Below, one piece after another: positions 48,975-57,792 of a DNA stretch of 64,000 nt. The stretch lies in assembly GCA_937873715.1 (NCBI GenBank), contig CALMYJ010000008.1, positions 1 through 64,000 of the forward strand, read 5' to 3'. The notes under the pieces were generated by a model, which did not search any database, was not told the origin of the DNA, and saw nothing but the letters and a program-made list of their open reading frames with translations. The position numbers and the translations under genes were made by a program. Positions within the stretch are counted from its first letter, which is position 1; every line of letters begins with the position of its first letter. This DNA comes from an uncultured Chitinophagaceae bacterium. Lineage in GTDB: Bacteria > Bacteroidota > Bacteroidia > Chitinophagales > Chitinophagaceae.

Positions 48975-51431
48975 ATGAAAATTGCACAAGGAATAGTACT
49001 TTTCTTTTTCCCGGTTGTATTATTTGCACAGCAGGATTTAAAACTTTGGTACAATAAACCAGCCCGGGTATGGACGGAGGCTTTGCCTGTAGGAAACGGC
49101 AGGCTTGGTGCCATGTTGTTTGGCGGTGTGGAGGAAGAATTGCTCCAACTGAATGAAGCTACACTGTGGAGCGGTGGACCGGTTAAGCAGGATGTAAATC
49201 CACAGGCGCCGCAATACCTGCCACAGGTAAGGGCAGCATTGTTTAACGGCGACTATGAAAAAGCAAACGAGCTGGTAAAAAAAATGCAGGGATTATTTTC
49301 GCAAAGCTACCTCCCTCTGGGCGATTTAAAGATTAAACACAACTTCGGGAATAATCAACCATCATCTTATTATCGTGAACTTGATATACAAGATGCCATT
49401 GCAACAACAAGGTATACTGTTGATGGAGTGCAGTACAAACGGGAAGTATTTGCCTCTGCCCCGGCACAGGTAATAATTATGCGTATCACTGCTTCCAGGC
49501 CAAAACAATTGAATGTGCTGGTTAATGCTGCCAGCCAGCTTGTTCTAAACACTGCGGCTACCGCAGCAGACGAATTGTTATTAACCGGTAAAGCCCCCGC
49601 ACATGCTGATCCAAGTTATTACAACGAAAAAAAAGAACCTATAATTTACAAAGATGCAAGCGGCTGCAATGGAATGAGGTTTGCATTGCTGGTAAAAGCA
49701 GTCATTAAAGATGGAAAAATGACAAGTAGCGCCGGCGGTATGCAAATACATAAAGCCACGGAAATTGTGTTGTATATATCCGCCGCCACCAGCTTTAATG
49801 GCTTTGACAAATGCCCGGATAAAGAAGGTAAAGATGAAAAGAAGCAGGCCAGGCAATACCTGGGTAAAGCGCTTGCATCAACTTATGCCACGCATAAACA
49901 ACAGCACTTAAGCGATTATCATACCTACTTTAATCGAGTTGCTTTAACATTTGGTTCTAATCAAAGCCATGCACAGTTACCAACCGATGAAAGGCTTGAG
50001 GCATACAGTAATGGTGCTGCCGACCCAGGCCTCGAAGCCCTGTATTTTCATTATGCCCGCTACCTGCTCATCAGCAGTTCCCGTACACCTCAGGCACCTG
50101 CTAACCTGCAGGGTATTTGGAATAAAGAACTGCGGCCACCCTGGAGTTCCAACTATACTACCAATATCAATTTGCAAATGAATTACTGGCCGGCAGAGGC
50201 TGGTAATTTGCCGGAGCTCACAAAACCTTTATTTGATTTGATTAAAAACACTTCAGTAACGGGCAGGCATACTGCAAAAATATTTTACAATGCACCAGGC
50301 TGGGTGCTCCATCATAATTCGGATATATGGGCACTCAGTAATCCAGTTGGTGATGTGGGCAATGGCGATCCTAAATGGGCCAACTGGGCAATGGGGGCTC
50401 AATGGTTGTGCCGGCATTTGTGGGAGCATTACCTGTACACACTGGATAAAAAGTTTTTAAGAGATACGGCTTACCCAATTATGAAAGGTGCAGCAATATT
50501 TACACTCAACTGGCTGGTAACTGATAGCAGCGGTCATTTGGTAACAGCACCCTCTACATCACCCGAAAACGATTATTATTATGAAGGTAAAAAGGCTATT
50601 GCTTTAACAATAGGCTGTACTATGGATATGGGCATCATCCGGGATTTATTTGAAAATATTATTGCAGCAGGAAAACTGTTGAATACCGATGCCTCATTCA
50701 TTGATACAATACAGTCTGCCTTACATAAGCTGCACCCTTTTCAAATCGGCAGCAAAGGGCAATTGCTGGAGTGGTATAAAGAGTTTGAGGAGGTGGAGCC
50801 CCATCACCGGCATGTATCGCATTTATATGCCCTGCATCCTGCCAATATCATTTCGCCGGTAAAAACACCTGAGCTGGCTGCTGCCGCAAAACGTACCCTG
50901 GAGTTAAGAGGTGATGACGGCACCGGGTGGAGCCTGGCCTGGAAGGTAAATTTTTGGGCAAGACTGTTAGATGGCAACAGGGCGTATAGCCTTTACCGTA
51001 ATCTTATGCGGTTAACAAAAGAAGGTAATGCCGATTATAACAGCGGCGGTGGCGCTTATCCTAATTTGTTTGATGCACATCCCCCCTTCCAGATTGACGG
51101 TAATTTTGCCGGGGCTGCCGGTGTAATGGAAATGCTGTTACAAAGCCAGGGCGGTGAATTGTATTTGTTGCCTGCGCTGCCCGATGCCTGGCCCTCAGGG
51201 AGTATAAAAGGACTAAAAGCAAGGGGAGCTTACACAGCGGATATTTTATGGAATGAGGGTAAACTGCAAACAGCAATGCTGGCTTCCCACGCCGGTGGCG
51301 ATTGTATGATACGAACCAATACCCCGGTTAAGCTGGCACAATCGGGTGTAAGGTCTGTTAAGGCTAGTATTGGATTCCTGCTCCGCTTCAAAGCCGAAAA
51401 AGGAAAAACCTATACACTCATTGCTGATTAA
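48975..51431 (+). CDS. GH95 alpha-L-fucosidase
   Basis: The 818-aa protein has a signal (IVLFFFPVVLFAQQ) and the GH95 start LWYNKPARVWTEALPVGN and GRLGAMLFGG. The inverting catalytic machinery is visible: the paired Asn in TNINLQMNYWPAE, the acid Glu in STSPENDY (about 531), and the conserved Asp in FQIDGNFAG. GH95 enzymes release alpha-1,2-linked L-fucose (or L-galactose) from galactose, as in fucosylated xyloglucan F side chains. A 149-bp gap separates it from the GH2 gene, so it may have its own promoter. No fucose catabolism genes (FucI, FucK) appear in this window. Confidence 0.93.
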   Translation: MKIAQGIVLFFFPVVLFAQQDLKLWYNKPARVWTEALPVGNGRLGAMLFGGVEEELLQLNEATLWSGGPVKQDVNPQAPQYLPQVRAALFNGDYEKANELVKKMQGLFSQSYLPLGDLKIKHNFGNNQPSSYYRELDIQDAIATTRYTVDGVQYKREVFASAPAQVIIMRITASRPKQLNVLVNAASQLVLNTAATAADELLLTGKAPAHADPSYYNEKKEPIIYKDASGCNGMRFALLVKAVIKDGKMTSSAGGMQIHKATEIVLYISAATSFNGFDKCPDKEGKDEKKQARQYLGKALASTYATHKQQHLSDYHTYFNRVALTFGSNQSHAQLPTDERLEAYSNGAADPGLEALYFHYARYLLISSSRTPQAPANLQGIWNKELRPPWSSNYTTNINLQMNYWPAEAGNLPELTKPLFDLIKNTSVTGRHTAKIFYNAPGWVLHHNSDIWALSNPVGDVGNGDPKWANWAMGAQWLCRHLWEHYLYTLDKKFLRDTAYPIMKGAAIFTLNWLVTDSSGHLVTAPSTSPENDYYYEGKKAIALTIGCTMDMGIIRDLFENIIAAGKLLNTDASFIDTIQSALHKLHPFQIGSKGQLLEWYKEFEEVEPHHRHVSHLYALHPANIISPVKTPELAAAAKRTLELRGDDGTGWSLAWKVNFWARLLDGNRAYSLYRNLMRLTKEGNADYNSGGGAYPNLFDAHPPFQIDGNFAGAAGVMEMLLQSQGGELYLLPALPDAWPSGSIKGLKARGAYTADILWNEGKLQTAMLASHAGGDCMIRTNTPVKLAQSGVRSVKASIGFLLRFKAEKGKTYTLIAD

Positions 51432-51451
51432 ATTAACAAACGGCAGAAATT

Positions 51452-51503
51452 GATAACTAATAACTCTTAATTCTAAACTCAGAATTCATAACTCTCAACT
51501 CTT
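51452..51503. repeat. Degenerate TAACTC/TAATTC short tandem repeat
   Basis: The gap before the GH3 gene holds irregular repeats of seven- to nine-base units such as TAACTCTTA, ATTCTAAACTC, ATTCATAACTC and AACTC. Purine-poor and A/T-rich, with no coding potential. Function unknown; it may be slipped-strand derived. Confidence 0.45.
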
Positions 51504-51519
51504 CCAAACAACCACTACC

Positions 51520-53772
51520 ATGAAAAAACAGTTTACGGCAATAGTGCTGGCAATATGTAGTCTTACAGTTTTTTCCCAACAAAAAATAACTACTGATGCT
51601 GCAAAAATTAATGCCCTGCTAAAGCAGATGACCCTGGAAGAAAAAGTTGGACAAATGACGCAGGTAACCCTTGCCGTTATTGCCGAAGGTGGCTGGGGCA
51701 ACCAGGATGGTACGCTAAATGCGGCTGCACTAAAAGATGCTGTTGAGAAATACGGCGTTGGCTCTATGCTCAACACCACTGCTCATGCACTTTCGCTGGA
51801 TACCTGGAAAAAACTCATTACAGCAATACAGGATGCCGTACAAAAAAGCAGGTTGAAAATACCGGTGCTGTATGGGCTGGATGGTATTCACGGGCAAACC
51901 TATACGCTGGATGCTACACTTTTTCCGCACAACCTGGCGCTGGCTGCAACAAGAAACCCTGAGTTTGCAAAACTTGCTGCAAAAGTAACCGCCAAAGAAC
52001 TAAGGGCATCTGGTGTGCGCTGGAACTTTGCACCAGTGCTGGATATCGGCCGTCAGCCTTTATGGAGCCGTTTCCCTGAAACCTATGGCGAAGATGTATT
52101 GATAGGAAAACTGTTTGGCGTAGCCGCCATAAAAGGCTACGAAGAAGATGGCTTGAAAAATGCTACAGCAGTGGCCAGTTGTATGAAACATTATCTGGGT
52201 TACTCTGCATCAAGAACAGGAAAAGACCGCACCCCAATCTACTTACCTGAAATTGAAATGAGAGAGTATTACCTGCCCCAGTTTAGGGATGCAGTAAAAG
52301 CAGGCTCTTCCACCATCATGATTAACAGTAGTGAAATTAATGGTGAACCGGTACACGCCAGCAAATATTTGTTAACTGATGTGTTGAGAAAAGAATTAGG
52401 TTTTGAGGGATTGATTGTAACCGACTGGGAAGATATTAAACGCCTGCACGACAGGCATAATGTAGCGGCCACTCCACGCCAGGCAGTGGCAATGGCCATT
52501 AACGCCGGTATTGATATGAGCATGGTGCCAGGTGATTATTCCTTTTTTGATTTGCTGGTAGAGGCGGTTAAAAAAGGCGAAGTACCTGTTAGCCGCATAG
52601 ACGATGCCGTTAGGCGTATACTGGCTTTAAAGTTCAAAACAGGGTTAATGAGTAATCCCTATCCCGAAGCAGAAGCTTATGCTAATTTTGGCAAACCCGA
52701 ATACCAGCAGATTGCTCTCAATGCAGCACTGGAGGCAATAACGCTCCTGAAAAACAAAAACAATATGCTGCCCTTATCCAAAAATGCCAAAGTGCTGCTG
52801 GCCGGTCCTTCGGCACAAAGTATTTCCGCACTCAATGGTTGCTGGAGTTATACCTGGCAGGGCAATGATGAAGCCTGGTATCCTACTGACAGTAAAACCA
52901 TATACGAAGCCATAAAAAATAAGGTAGGTGAAAAAAATATAACTACTACTACTGCAAAAGGGTTTAACAGCGCTGCCAACTATGATATAGCGGCCTTAAA
53001 AAGGGCAGCAGTACATGCTGATGTTATTGTACTGTGCATTGGTGAAGATGCCTATGCTGAAAGCCCAGGGAACACCCGTGATTTGGCTCTGCCAGAGGAA
53101 CAGGTGGAATTGGTAAAAGCAGCATATGCCACCGGCAAACCGGTAATATTGATTTTAACCGAAGGAAGACCCCGGTTTATAACCAGTATTGAACCGCAGG
53201 CAAGCGGTATATTAATGGCCTATTGGAGTGGAAAGAAAACCGCCGAAGCAGTGGCCGATGTATTGTTTGGAGATTATAATCCCAATGGCCGCTTACCATT
53301 CAGCTATCCTAAAAGCATGGGCGAAATGGTATTGTACGATAGAAAGCCCACCGAAGAAGTACGGGAAGTATTCAATGATAATGTTGGCGGCGGGTATGAT
53401 CCTTTATTTCCATTTGGCCACGGCCTCAGCTATACCAGTTTTGCATACAGCAACCTTCAGTTAAGCACTAACCAGTTAACAGCCGGTAAGCAACTAACGA
53501 TAAGTGTTACTGTAAAAAATACAGGCAGCCGTTCTGGTAAGCATACGGTGGAATTATACAGTCGTGATTTATATGCCAGTATTACTCCAAGCATGCGCAG
53601 GCTGAGGGCATTTACCAAAATTGAATTGCAGCCCGGCGAAAGCAAAGTCGTAACATTTAATATAGATAAAAATGATTTGGCTTTTGTAAATGCACAACTG
53701 CAAACGGTAACCGAACCAGGCGAATTTGAACTGATCATAGGGGAGCTTAAAGCAAAGTTTGAGTATAGGTAG
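51520..53772 (+). CDS. GH3 beta-glucosidase
   Basis: A 750-residue secreted GH3 enzyme: signal ending VFSQQ, barrel with MTLEEKVGQMTQ, KHYLGYSAS, and the nucleophile Asp in IVTDWEDIK (about 302), an alpha/beta-sandwich domain (ITLLKNKNNMLPLS, IVLCIGEDAYAESPGN), and a C-terminal Fn3-like domain (YTSFAYSNLQL). Unlike the GH3 at 4632-7250 it has no PA14 insert and it belongs to a different branch. It likely removes unsubstituted glucose from de-branched xyloglucan oligosaccharides, finishing the pathway. Possible transcription read-through ends at a hairpin at its 3' end. Confidence 0.93.
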   Translation: MKKQFTAIVLAICSLTVFSQQKITTDAAKINALLKQMTLEEKVGQMTQVTLAVIAEGGWGNQDGTLNAAALKDAVEKYGVGSMLNTTAHALSLDTWKKLITAIQDAVQKSRLKIPVLYGLDGIHGQTYTLDATLFPHNLALAATRNPEFAKLAAKVTAKELRASGVRWNFAPVLDIGRQPLWSRFPETYGEDVLIGKLFGVAAIKGYEEDGLKNATAVASCMKHYLGYSASRTGKDRTPIYLPEIEMREYYLPQFRDAVKAGSSTIMINSSEINGEPVHASKYLLTDVLRKELGFEGLIVTDWEDIKRLHDRHNVAATPRQAVAMAINAGIDMSMVPGDYSFFDLLVEAVKKGEVPVSRIDDAVRRILALKFKTGLMSNPYPEAEAYANFGKPEYQQIALNAALEAITLLKNKNNMLPLSKNAKVLLAGPSAQSISALNGCWSYTWQGNDEAWYPTDSKTIYEAIKNKVGEKNITTTTAKGFNSAANYDIAALKRAAVHADVIVLCIGEDAYAESPGNTRDLALPEEQVELVKAAYATGKPVILILTEGRPRFITSIEPQASGILMAYWSGKKTAEAVADVLFGDYNPNGRLPFSYPKSMGEMVLYDRKPTEEVREVFNDNVGGGYDPLFPFGHGLSYTSFAYSNLQLSTNQLTAGKQLTISVTVKNTGSRSGKHTVELYSRDLYASITPSMRRLRAFTKIELQPGESKVVTFNIDKNDLAFVNAQLQTVTEPGEFELIIGELKAKFEYR

Positions 53773-53795
53773 CTTAAAGCTTAGTCTATATTTTT
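53764..53795 (+). terminator. Possible terminator at GH3 3' end
   Basis: TATAG (53764-53768) pairs with CTATA (53786-53790), and AGCTT pairs with AAGCT inside, followed by five T. It overlaps the GH3 stop and the 3' end of the convergent araC gene. Mostly A/T pairs, so of moderate strength. Confidence 0.4.
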
Positions 53796-54632
53796 ATACT
53801 GCCGCCGGTAAGCACCCGGCGGCATTTGTTTTACCTGCCGAAACTGTTTGCTAAAGTGTGCCCAGCTATTGTAACCGCTGGCATAGCATATATCCAGTAT
53901 CGGCTCATTACTTTCTTTCAGCAATTTGCAGGCATGGCCAATGCGTAATTCCTTTAAAAAATCGAAATAACTTTTTTTAATATTTCGCTTAAAAAACCGA
54001 CAAAAGGTAGGGATGGTCATATTGGCTATAGCAGCAACGTCAGATAGGGTAACCGGCTCCAGGAAATGTTTGAAAGAGTAAGCAAATACTTTTTCGATAG
54101 CCGGGTTTATTACGCTGTCTGCTTCAGGGTTAAATGCTTTAGTAATTACAGTAACTTGTTTTGATTCACACATTTGCTGCAGGCTTTGCAATAAAAGATA
54201 TATCCGCTCCGGGCCGCTGCTTTTTTCAATTTCGAGGATGAGGGATGCAATTTTCTTTTGTAATTTTTTTTGCAGTTGCAGGCCATTATTACTGCTGTGT
54301 AGCAGCCGGGCTAATGGCTTCATTTCCGGGAGCTGTAAAAAATCGTTGCCCCAAAAATTACTGATGAAGTGCAGTACCACAGCACTACCCGTCATTTGGG
54401 GCTTTGCCTTACGGAACCAGTGCGGCAGATTGCTTTGCAAAAAAAATACATCACCTGCCCTGTAGTCGCCAACATAGTCGCCAATTAAAGCGGTGCCATA
54501 GCCTTCTGTAATTAGTATCAGTTCGCATTCCTCATGCTTATGCCAGTTGGTTTCAAATTCGGGTGTGCTGTATTGCCTGCAGGCAAAGGAGTATTGCTCT
54601 TCTACATGTATCTTTTGTATTAATGTTCTCAT
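53781..54632 (-). CDS. AraC-family regulator with cupin sensor domain
   Basis: The 283-residue protein has an N-terminal cupin (NWHKHEECELILITEGYG, YRAGDVFFLQSNLPHWF) that probably binds a sugar, and a C-terminal double HTH (VTLSDVAAIANMTIPTFCRFFKRN; ILDICYASGYNSWAHFSKQFR). It is divergent from xylB with 131 bp between starts, an arrangement that suggests control of xylB-xylA, with xylose a plausible effector. The divergent region carries a TCTTATCA/TGATAAGA inverted pair. It is convergent with the GH3 gene (8 bp), marking the end of the xyloglucan gene run. Confidence 0.9.
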   Translation of the reverse strand: MRTLIQKIHVEEQYSFACRQYSTPEFETNWHKHEECELILITEGYGTALIGDYVGDYRAGDVFFLQSNLPHWFRKAKPQMTGSAVVLHFISNFWGNDFLQLPEMKPLARLLHSSNNGLQLQKKLQKKIASLILEIEKSSGPERIYLLLQSLQQMCESKQVTVITKAFNPEADSVINPAIEKVFAYSFKHFLEPVTLSDVAAIANMTIPTFCRFFKRNIKKSYFDFLKELRIGHACKLLKESNEPILDICYASGYNSWAHFSKQFRQVKQMPPGAYRRQYKNID

Positions 54633-54646
54633 GTGTAAACCTGTTA

Positions 54647-54689
54647 TCTTATCACAATTGTAGCTATATTTTGATAATTATTGATAAGA
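54647..54689. promoter_or_regulatory. Inverted repeat in araC/xylB divergent region
   Basis: TCTTATCA at 54647-54654 and TGATAAGA at 54682-54689 are inverted copies 35 bp apart, with another TGATAA at 54672-54677 between them. This could be the AraC-family binding region controlling both directions. Seen by eye only; AraC sites are often direct repeats, so confidence is low. Confidence 0.35.
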
Positions 54690-54715
54690 TAGGATATTTT
54701 TTTTGCCAGATAGCA

Positions 54716-54747
54716 GTTGCAATAACTGGTGCATCAGGGTACTTTTA
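54716..54747 (+). promoter_or_regulatory. Candidate xylB promoter
   Basis: GTTG at 54716-54719, a 20-bp spacer and TACTTTTA at 54740-54747 approximate the Bacteroidota promoter TTTG-N19-21-TAnnTTTG. The implied leader before the ATG at 54764 is very short. Each box has one mismatch. Confidence 0.35.
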
Positions 54748-54763
54748 CACAATAAACGATTGT

Positions 54764-56257
54764 ATGCTCCTCCTCGGAATTGATGTTGGCACTTCTTCTA
54801 TAAAAGTATCGGTTGTAGATGCACAAAGCAGGCAATGCATTGCTGCAGCCCAGTATCCCGATATAGAGTCGGAAATTATTGCACCGCAACCCGGTTGGGC
54901 CGAGCAGTTGCCCGAAATGTGGTGGCAGCATGTACAGCAGGCTATTTTAAAGGCCCATGCTACAAAGGCATACAATCCTGCTAATATTGGCGCTATTGGT
55001 ATAGCCTACCAGATGCATGGCCTGGTATGTGTAGACCAGCAACAGCAGGCCCTGCGTAACAGCATTATCTGGTGCGATAGCCGTGCAGTGGAAATTGGCA
55101 ACAAAGCATTTGAAAATATCGGTCCAGAAAAATGCCTTACGCATTTGCTCAATTCCCCCGGAAATTTTACGGCCAGTAAGCTGGCATGGGTGAAAGAAAA
55201 TGAGCCTGAAATTTTTGATAAAACTGCAGCTATCATGTTGCCCGGCGATTTTATTGCCATGAAACTTACGGGCAATATTACCACAAGTATATCTGCCCTG
55301 AGCGAAGGTATATTCTGGGATTTTAAAAATGACAGATTAAGCGAAGCTGTTTTTAACTATTACGGTTTTGATAAAACAATCATTCCTCCCATTCAGCCCG
55401 TTTTTAGTACGCATGGGTTACTTAAACCGGATGTTGCTCAGTGGCTTTCACTTACCGCTAATATTCCTGTAGCATACAAAGCCGGCGACCAGCCTAATAA
55501 CGCTTTATCGCTAAATGTGCTGCAGCCCGGCGAAGTAGCCGCCACCGCCGGTACTTCCGGGGTAATCTACGGCGTTAGTGATGCACTGGTGTACGATAAT
55601 GATTCCCGTATCAACACATTTGCACATGTTAATTATACCCAACAGGTAAAATGCCTGGGGGTACTGCTTTGTATCAACGGCACAGGTATATTAAACCGGT
55701 GGGTAAAAAATATAGCCGGAAATCATTTCAGCTATCAGCAGGTAAATGAAATGGCCGCACAAATACCGGTGGGAAGTAATGGCCTGCAAATTCTGCCTTT
55801 TGGCAATGGTGCCGAAAGAATGTTGCAGAATAAAACAATTGGCGCACATATTCAACAGCTTGATTTAAATGTACACAGCAGTGCACACCTCTTTAGGGCA
55901 GCACAGGAAGGGATTGCTTTTGCTTTTCGTTATGGGCTGGATATTATGAAAGAAAATGGCATGGTCCCCACCGTTATAAGGGCAGGCCGGGCTAATATGT
56001 TTTTAAGCGATGTGTTTACGCAGAGTTTTGTAAATACGTTAAACGTGCCGGTGGAATTACACCACTGCGATGGCAGTACAGGCGCCGCAATAGGTGCTGG
56101 TTTGGGCGCAGGAATGTATACTTCGGAAAAAGATGCCTTTTCGGGCATACAACCGCTGCAGTTAGTGGAGCCAGGTAATGCAGTATCGCAATATGAAGCA
56201 CTGTACCAGCAATGGAAAAAATTATTAGAACAATACACACAAAAACACACTACTTAA
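54764..56257 (+). CDS. xylB: Xylulokinase
   Basis: XylB phosphorylates D-xylulose for entry to the pentose phosphate pathway. The FGGY fold is clear: N-terminal LLLGIDVGTSSIKVSVVD, substrate region IGIAYQMHGLVCVD and WCDSRAVEIG, AGDQPNNALSLN, and the ATP-binding GTSGVIYG. Starting at 54764 gives 497 aa, normal length; the frame continuing upstream to 54563 would overlap the divergent araC gene and has no kinase similarity. It is followed after 16 bp by xylA. The order xylB-xylA in one operon supports the assignment over glycerol or ribulose kinases. Confidence 0.94.
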   Translation: MLLLGIDVGTSSIKVSVVDAQSRQCIAAAQYPDIESEIIAPQPGWAEQLPEMWWQHVQQAILKAHATKAYNPANIGAIGIAYQMHGLVCVDQQQQALRNSIIWCDSRAVEIGNKAFENIGPEKCLTHLLNSPGNFTASKLAWVKENEPEIFDKTAAIMLPGDFIAMKLTGNITTSISALSEGIFWDFKNDRLSEAVFNYYGFDKTIIPPIQPVFSTHGLLKPDVAQWLSLTANIPVAYKAGDQPNNALSLNVLQPGEVAATAGTSGVIYGVSDALVYDNDSRINTFAHVNYTQQVKCLGVLLCINGTGILNRWVKNIAGNHFSYQQVNEMAAQIPVGSNGLQILPFGNGAERMLQNKTIGAHIQQLDLNVHSSAHLFRAAQEGIAFAFRYGLDIMKENGMVPTVIRAGRANMFLSDVFTQSFVNTLNVPVELHHCDGSTGAAIGAGLGAGMYTSEKDAFSGIQPLQLVEPGNAVSQYEALYQQWKKLLEQYTQKHTT

Positions 56258-56273
56258 TTTTTAAATCTATTTT

Positions 56274-57602
56274 ATGACAGTTATTACAGGAACAAAAGAA
56301 TTTTTTAAAGGCATACCACAGGTTAAATACGAGGGTGCCGGTACCGACAACCCAATGGCATTTAGATGGTACGATGAAAACAGGGTGGTAGCCGGTAAAA
56401 CCATGAAAGAATACCTGCGCTTTGCCTGCGCTTACTGGCATTCCTTCTGTGGCAATGGTGCCGACCCGTTTGGCGAACCCACACTGCTGTATCCGTGGAA
56501 CGAAAAAGCCGATGCCGTGGAAAGAGCAAAAGACAAAATGGATGCGGCTTTTGAATTTATGACCAAAATGAATTTGCCCTTTTACTGCTTTCATGATGTG
56601 GATGTGGTGGATTATACTAACGATGTAGCCGATAACGAAAAGCGCCTGCATACCCTGGCCGAATATGCCAAACAAAAGCAGCAGGCCAGTGGTATAAAAC
56701 TATTGTGGGGTACGGCCAATGTGTTTTCGCACAGGCGGTATATGAATGGCGCTGCCACCAATCCTGATTTTCATGTACTGGCTCATGCCGGGGCACAGGT
56801 AAAAGCAGCTATTGATGCCACCATTTTCCTGGGTGGCGAAAATTATGTGTTCTGGGGTGGCCGTGAGGGTTATATGAGCCTGCTGAATACCAATATGCAA
56901 AGGGAAAAAGAACATTTTGCAAGGTTCCTGCATACGGCAAAAGACTATGCCCGCCGTAATGGCTTTACCGGTACCTTCTTTATAGAACCCAAGCCTTGTG
57001 AGCCTTCCAAACACCAGTACGATTACGATAGTGAAACAGTTATTGCTTTTTTGCGCCAGCATGATTTACACAATGATTTTAAGCTGAATATTGAAGTAAA
57101 CCATGCCACATTAGCCGGTCACACTTTTCAGCACGAATTACAAATAGCAGCCGATGCTGGTATGCTAGGCTCCATAGATGCCAACCGGGGTGATTATCAA
57201 AATGGATGGGATACCGATCAGTTTCCCAATAATATCAACGAGTTAACCGAAGCCATGCTGATTATTTTAGAAGCCGGTGGCTTTGCCGGCGGTGGTATCA
57301 ACTTCGATGCCAAGCGCAGGCGCAATAGTACTGACCCTGAAGATCTGTTTTATGCCCACATCGGCGGTATGGATACATTCGCAAGGGCATTAATTACGGC
57401 TGATAAAATTTTACAGCACTCCGATTATAAAAAAATCAGGACCGACCGTTATGCCAGTTTTGACAGTGGTGAGGGCAAAGCTTTTGAAGAAGGAAAACTG
57501 GACCTCGAGGCGTTAAGAAATTATGCCATTGCCAACGGCGAGCCACTACTTAAAAGTGGTAAGCAGGAGTATTTGGAAAATATAATTAACCAATATATTT
57601 AA
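56274..57602 (+). CDS. xylA: Xylose isomerase
   Basis: XylA converts D-xylose to D-xylulose. The 442-residue length fits the long class II enzymes. Metal and substrate motifs are complete: FCCFHDVD-like [41 protein letters not shown] with the metal-binding Glu and the following Lys, [15 protein letters not shown] and GSIDANRGD. Cytoplasmic. It collects xylose liberated by both the xylan and the xyloglucan enzymes of this window. A terminator follows 28 bp after the stop. Confidence 0.97.
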   Translation: MTVITGTKEFFKGIPQVKYEGAGTDNPMAFRWYDENRVVAGKTMKEYLRFACAYWHSFCGNGADPFGEPTLLYPWNEKADAVERAKDKMDAAFEFMTKMNLPFYCFHDVDVVDYTNDVADNEKRLHTLAEYAKQKQQASGIKLLWGTANVFSHRRYMNGAATNPDFHVLAHAGAQVKAAIDATIFLGGENYVFWGGREGYMSLLNTNMQREKEHFARFLHTAKDYARRNGFTGTFFIEPKPCEPSKHQYDYDSETVIAFLRQHDLHNDFKLNIEVNHATLAGHTFQHELQIAADAGMLGSIDANRGDYQNGWDTDQFPNNINELTEAMLIILEAGGFAGGGINFDAKRRRNSTDPEDLFYAHIGGMDTFARALITADKILQHSDYKKIRTDRYASFDSGEGKAFEEGKLDLEALRNYAIANGEPLLKSGKQEYLENIINQYI

Positions 57603-57630
57603 TAACCACTACAACCAACAGTAAAGCAGC

Positions 57631-57686
57631 CTGCCGGGTAATGGGATGAATTGATGCAACCGGTGAATATTATCCGGCAGATTTTT
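57631..57686 (+). terminator. Rho-independent terminator after xylA
   Basis: A 12-bp stem (CTGCCGGGTAAT at 57631-57642 with ATTATCCGGCAG at 57669-57680, one G-T pair) is followed by ATTTTT. It ends the xylB-xylA unit and separates it from the transporter gene. Confidence 0.75.
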
Positions 57687-57792
57687 ACTGATTTGGAGTA
57701 ATTGAAAATGACAGACTATCAGTACACAATTTCCTTGCACTAATATTTTATCTTCGGCCACACCATTCAGAAAATAAAACTTTTGCTTACCA

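Noticed and set aside
54563..54763. N-terminal extension of xylulokinase
   Set aside because: It overlaps the divergent araC gene and precedes the conserved LLLGIDVGTSS start; the ATG at 54764 is the expected one.
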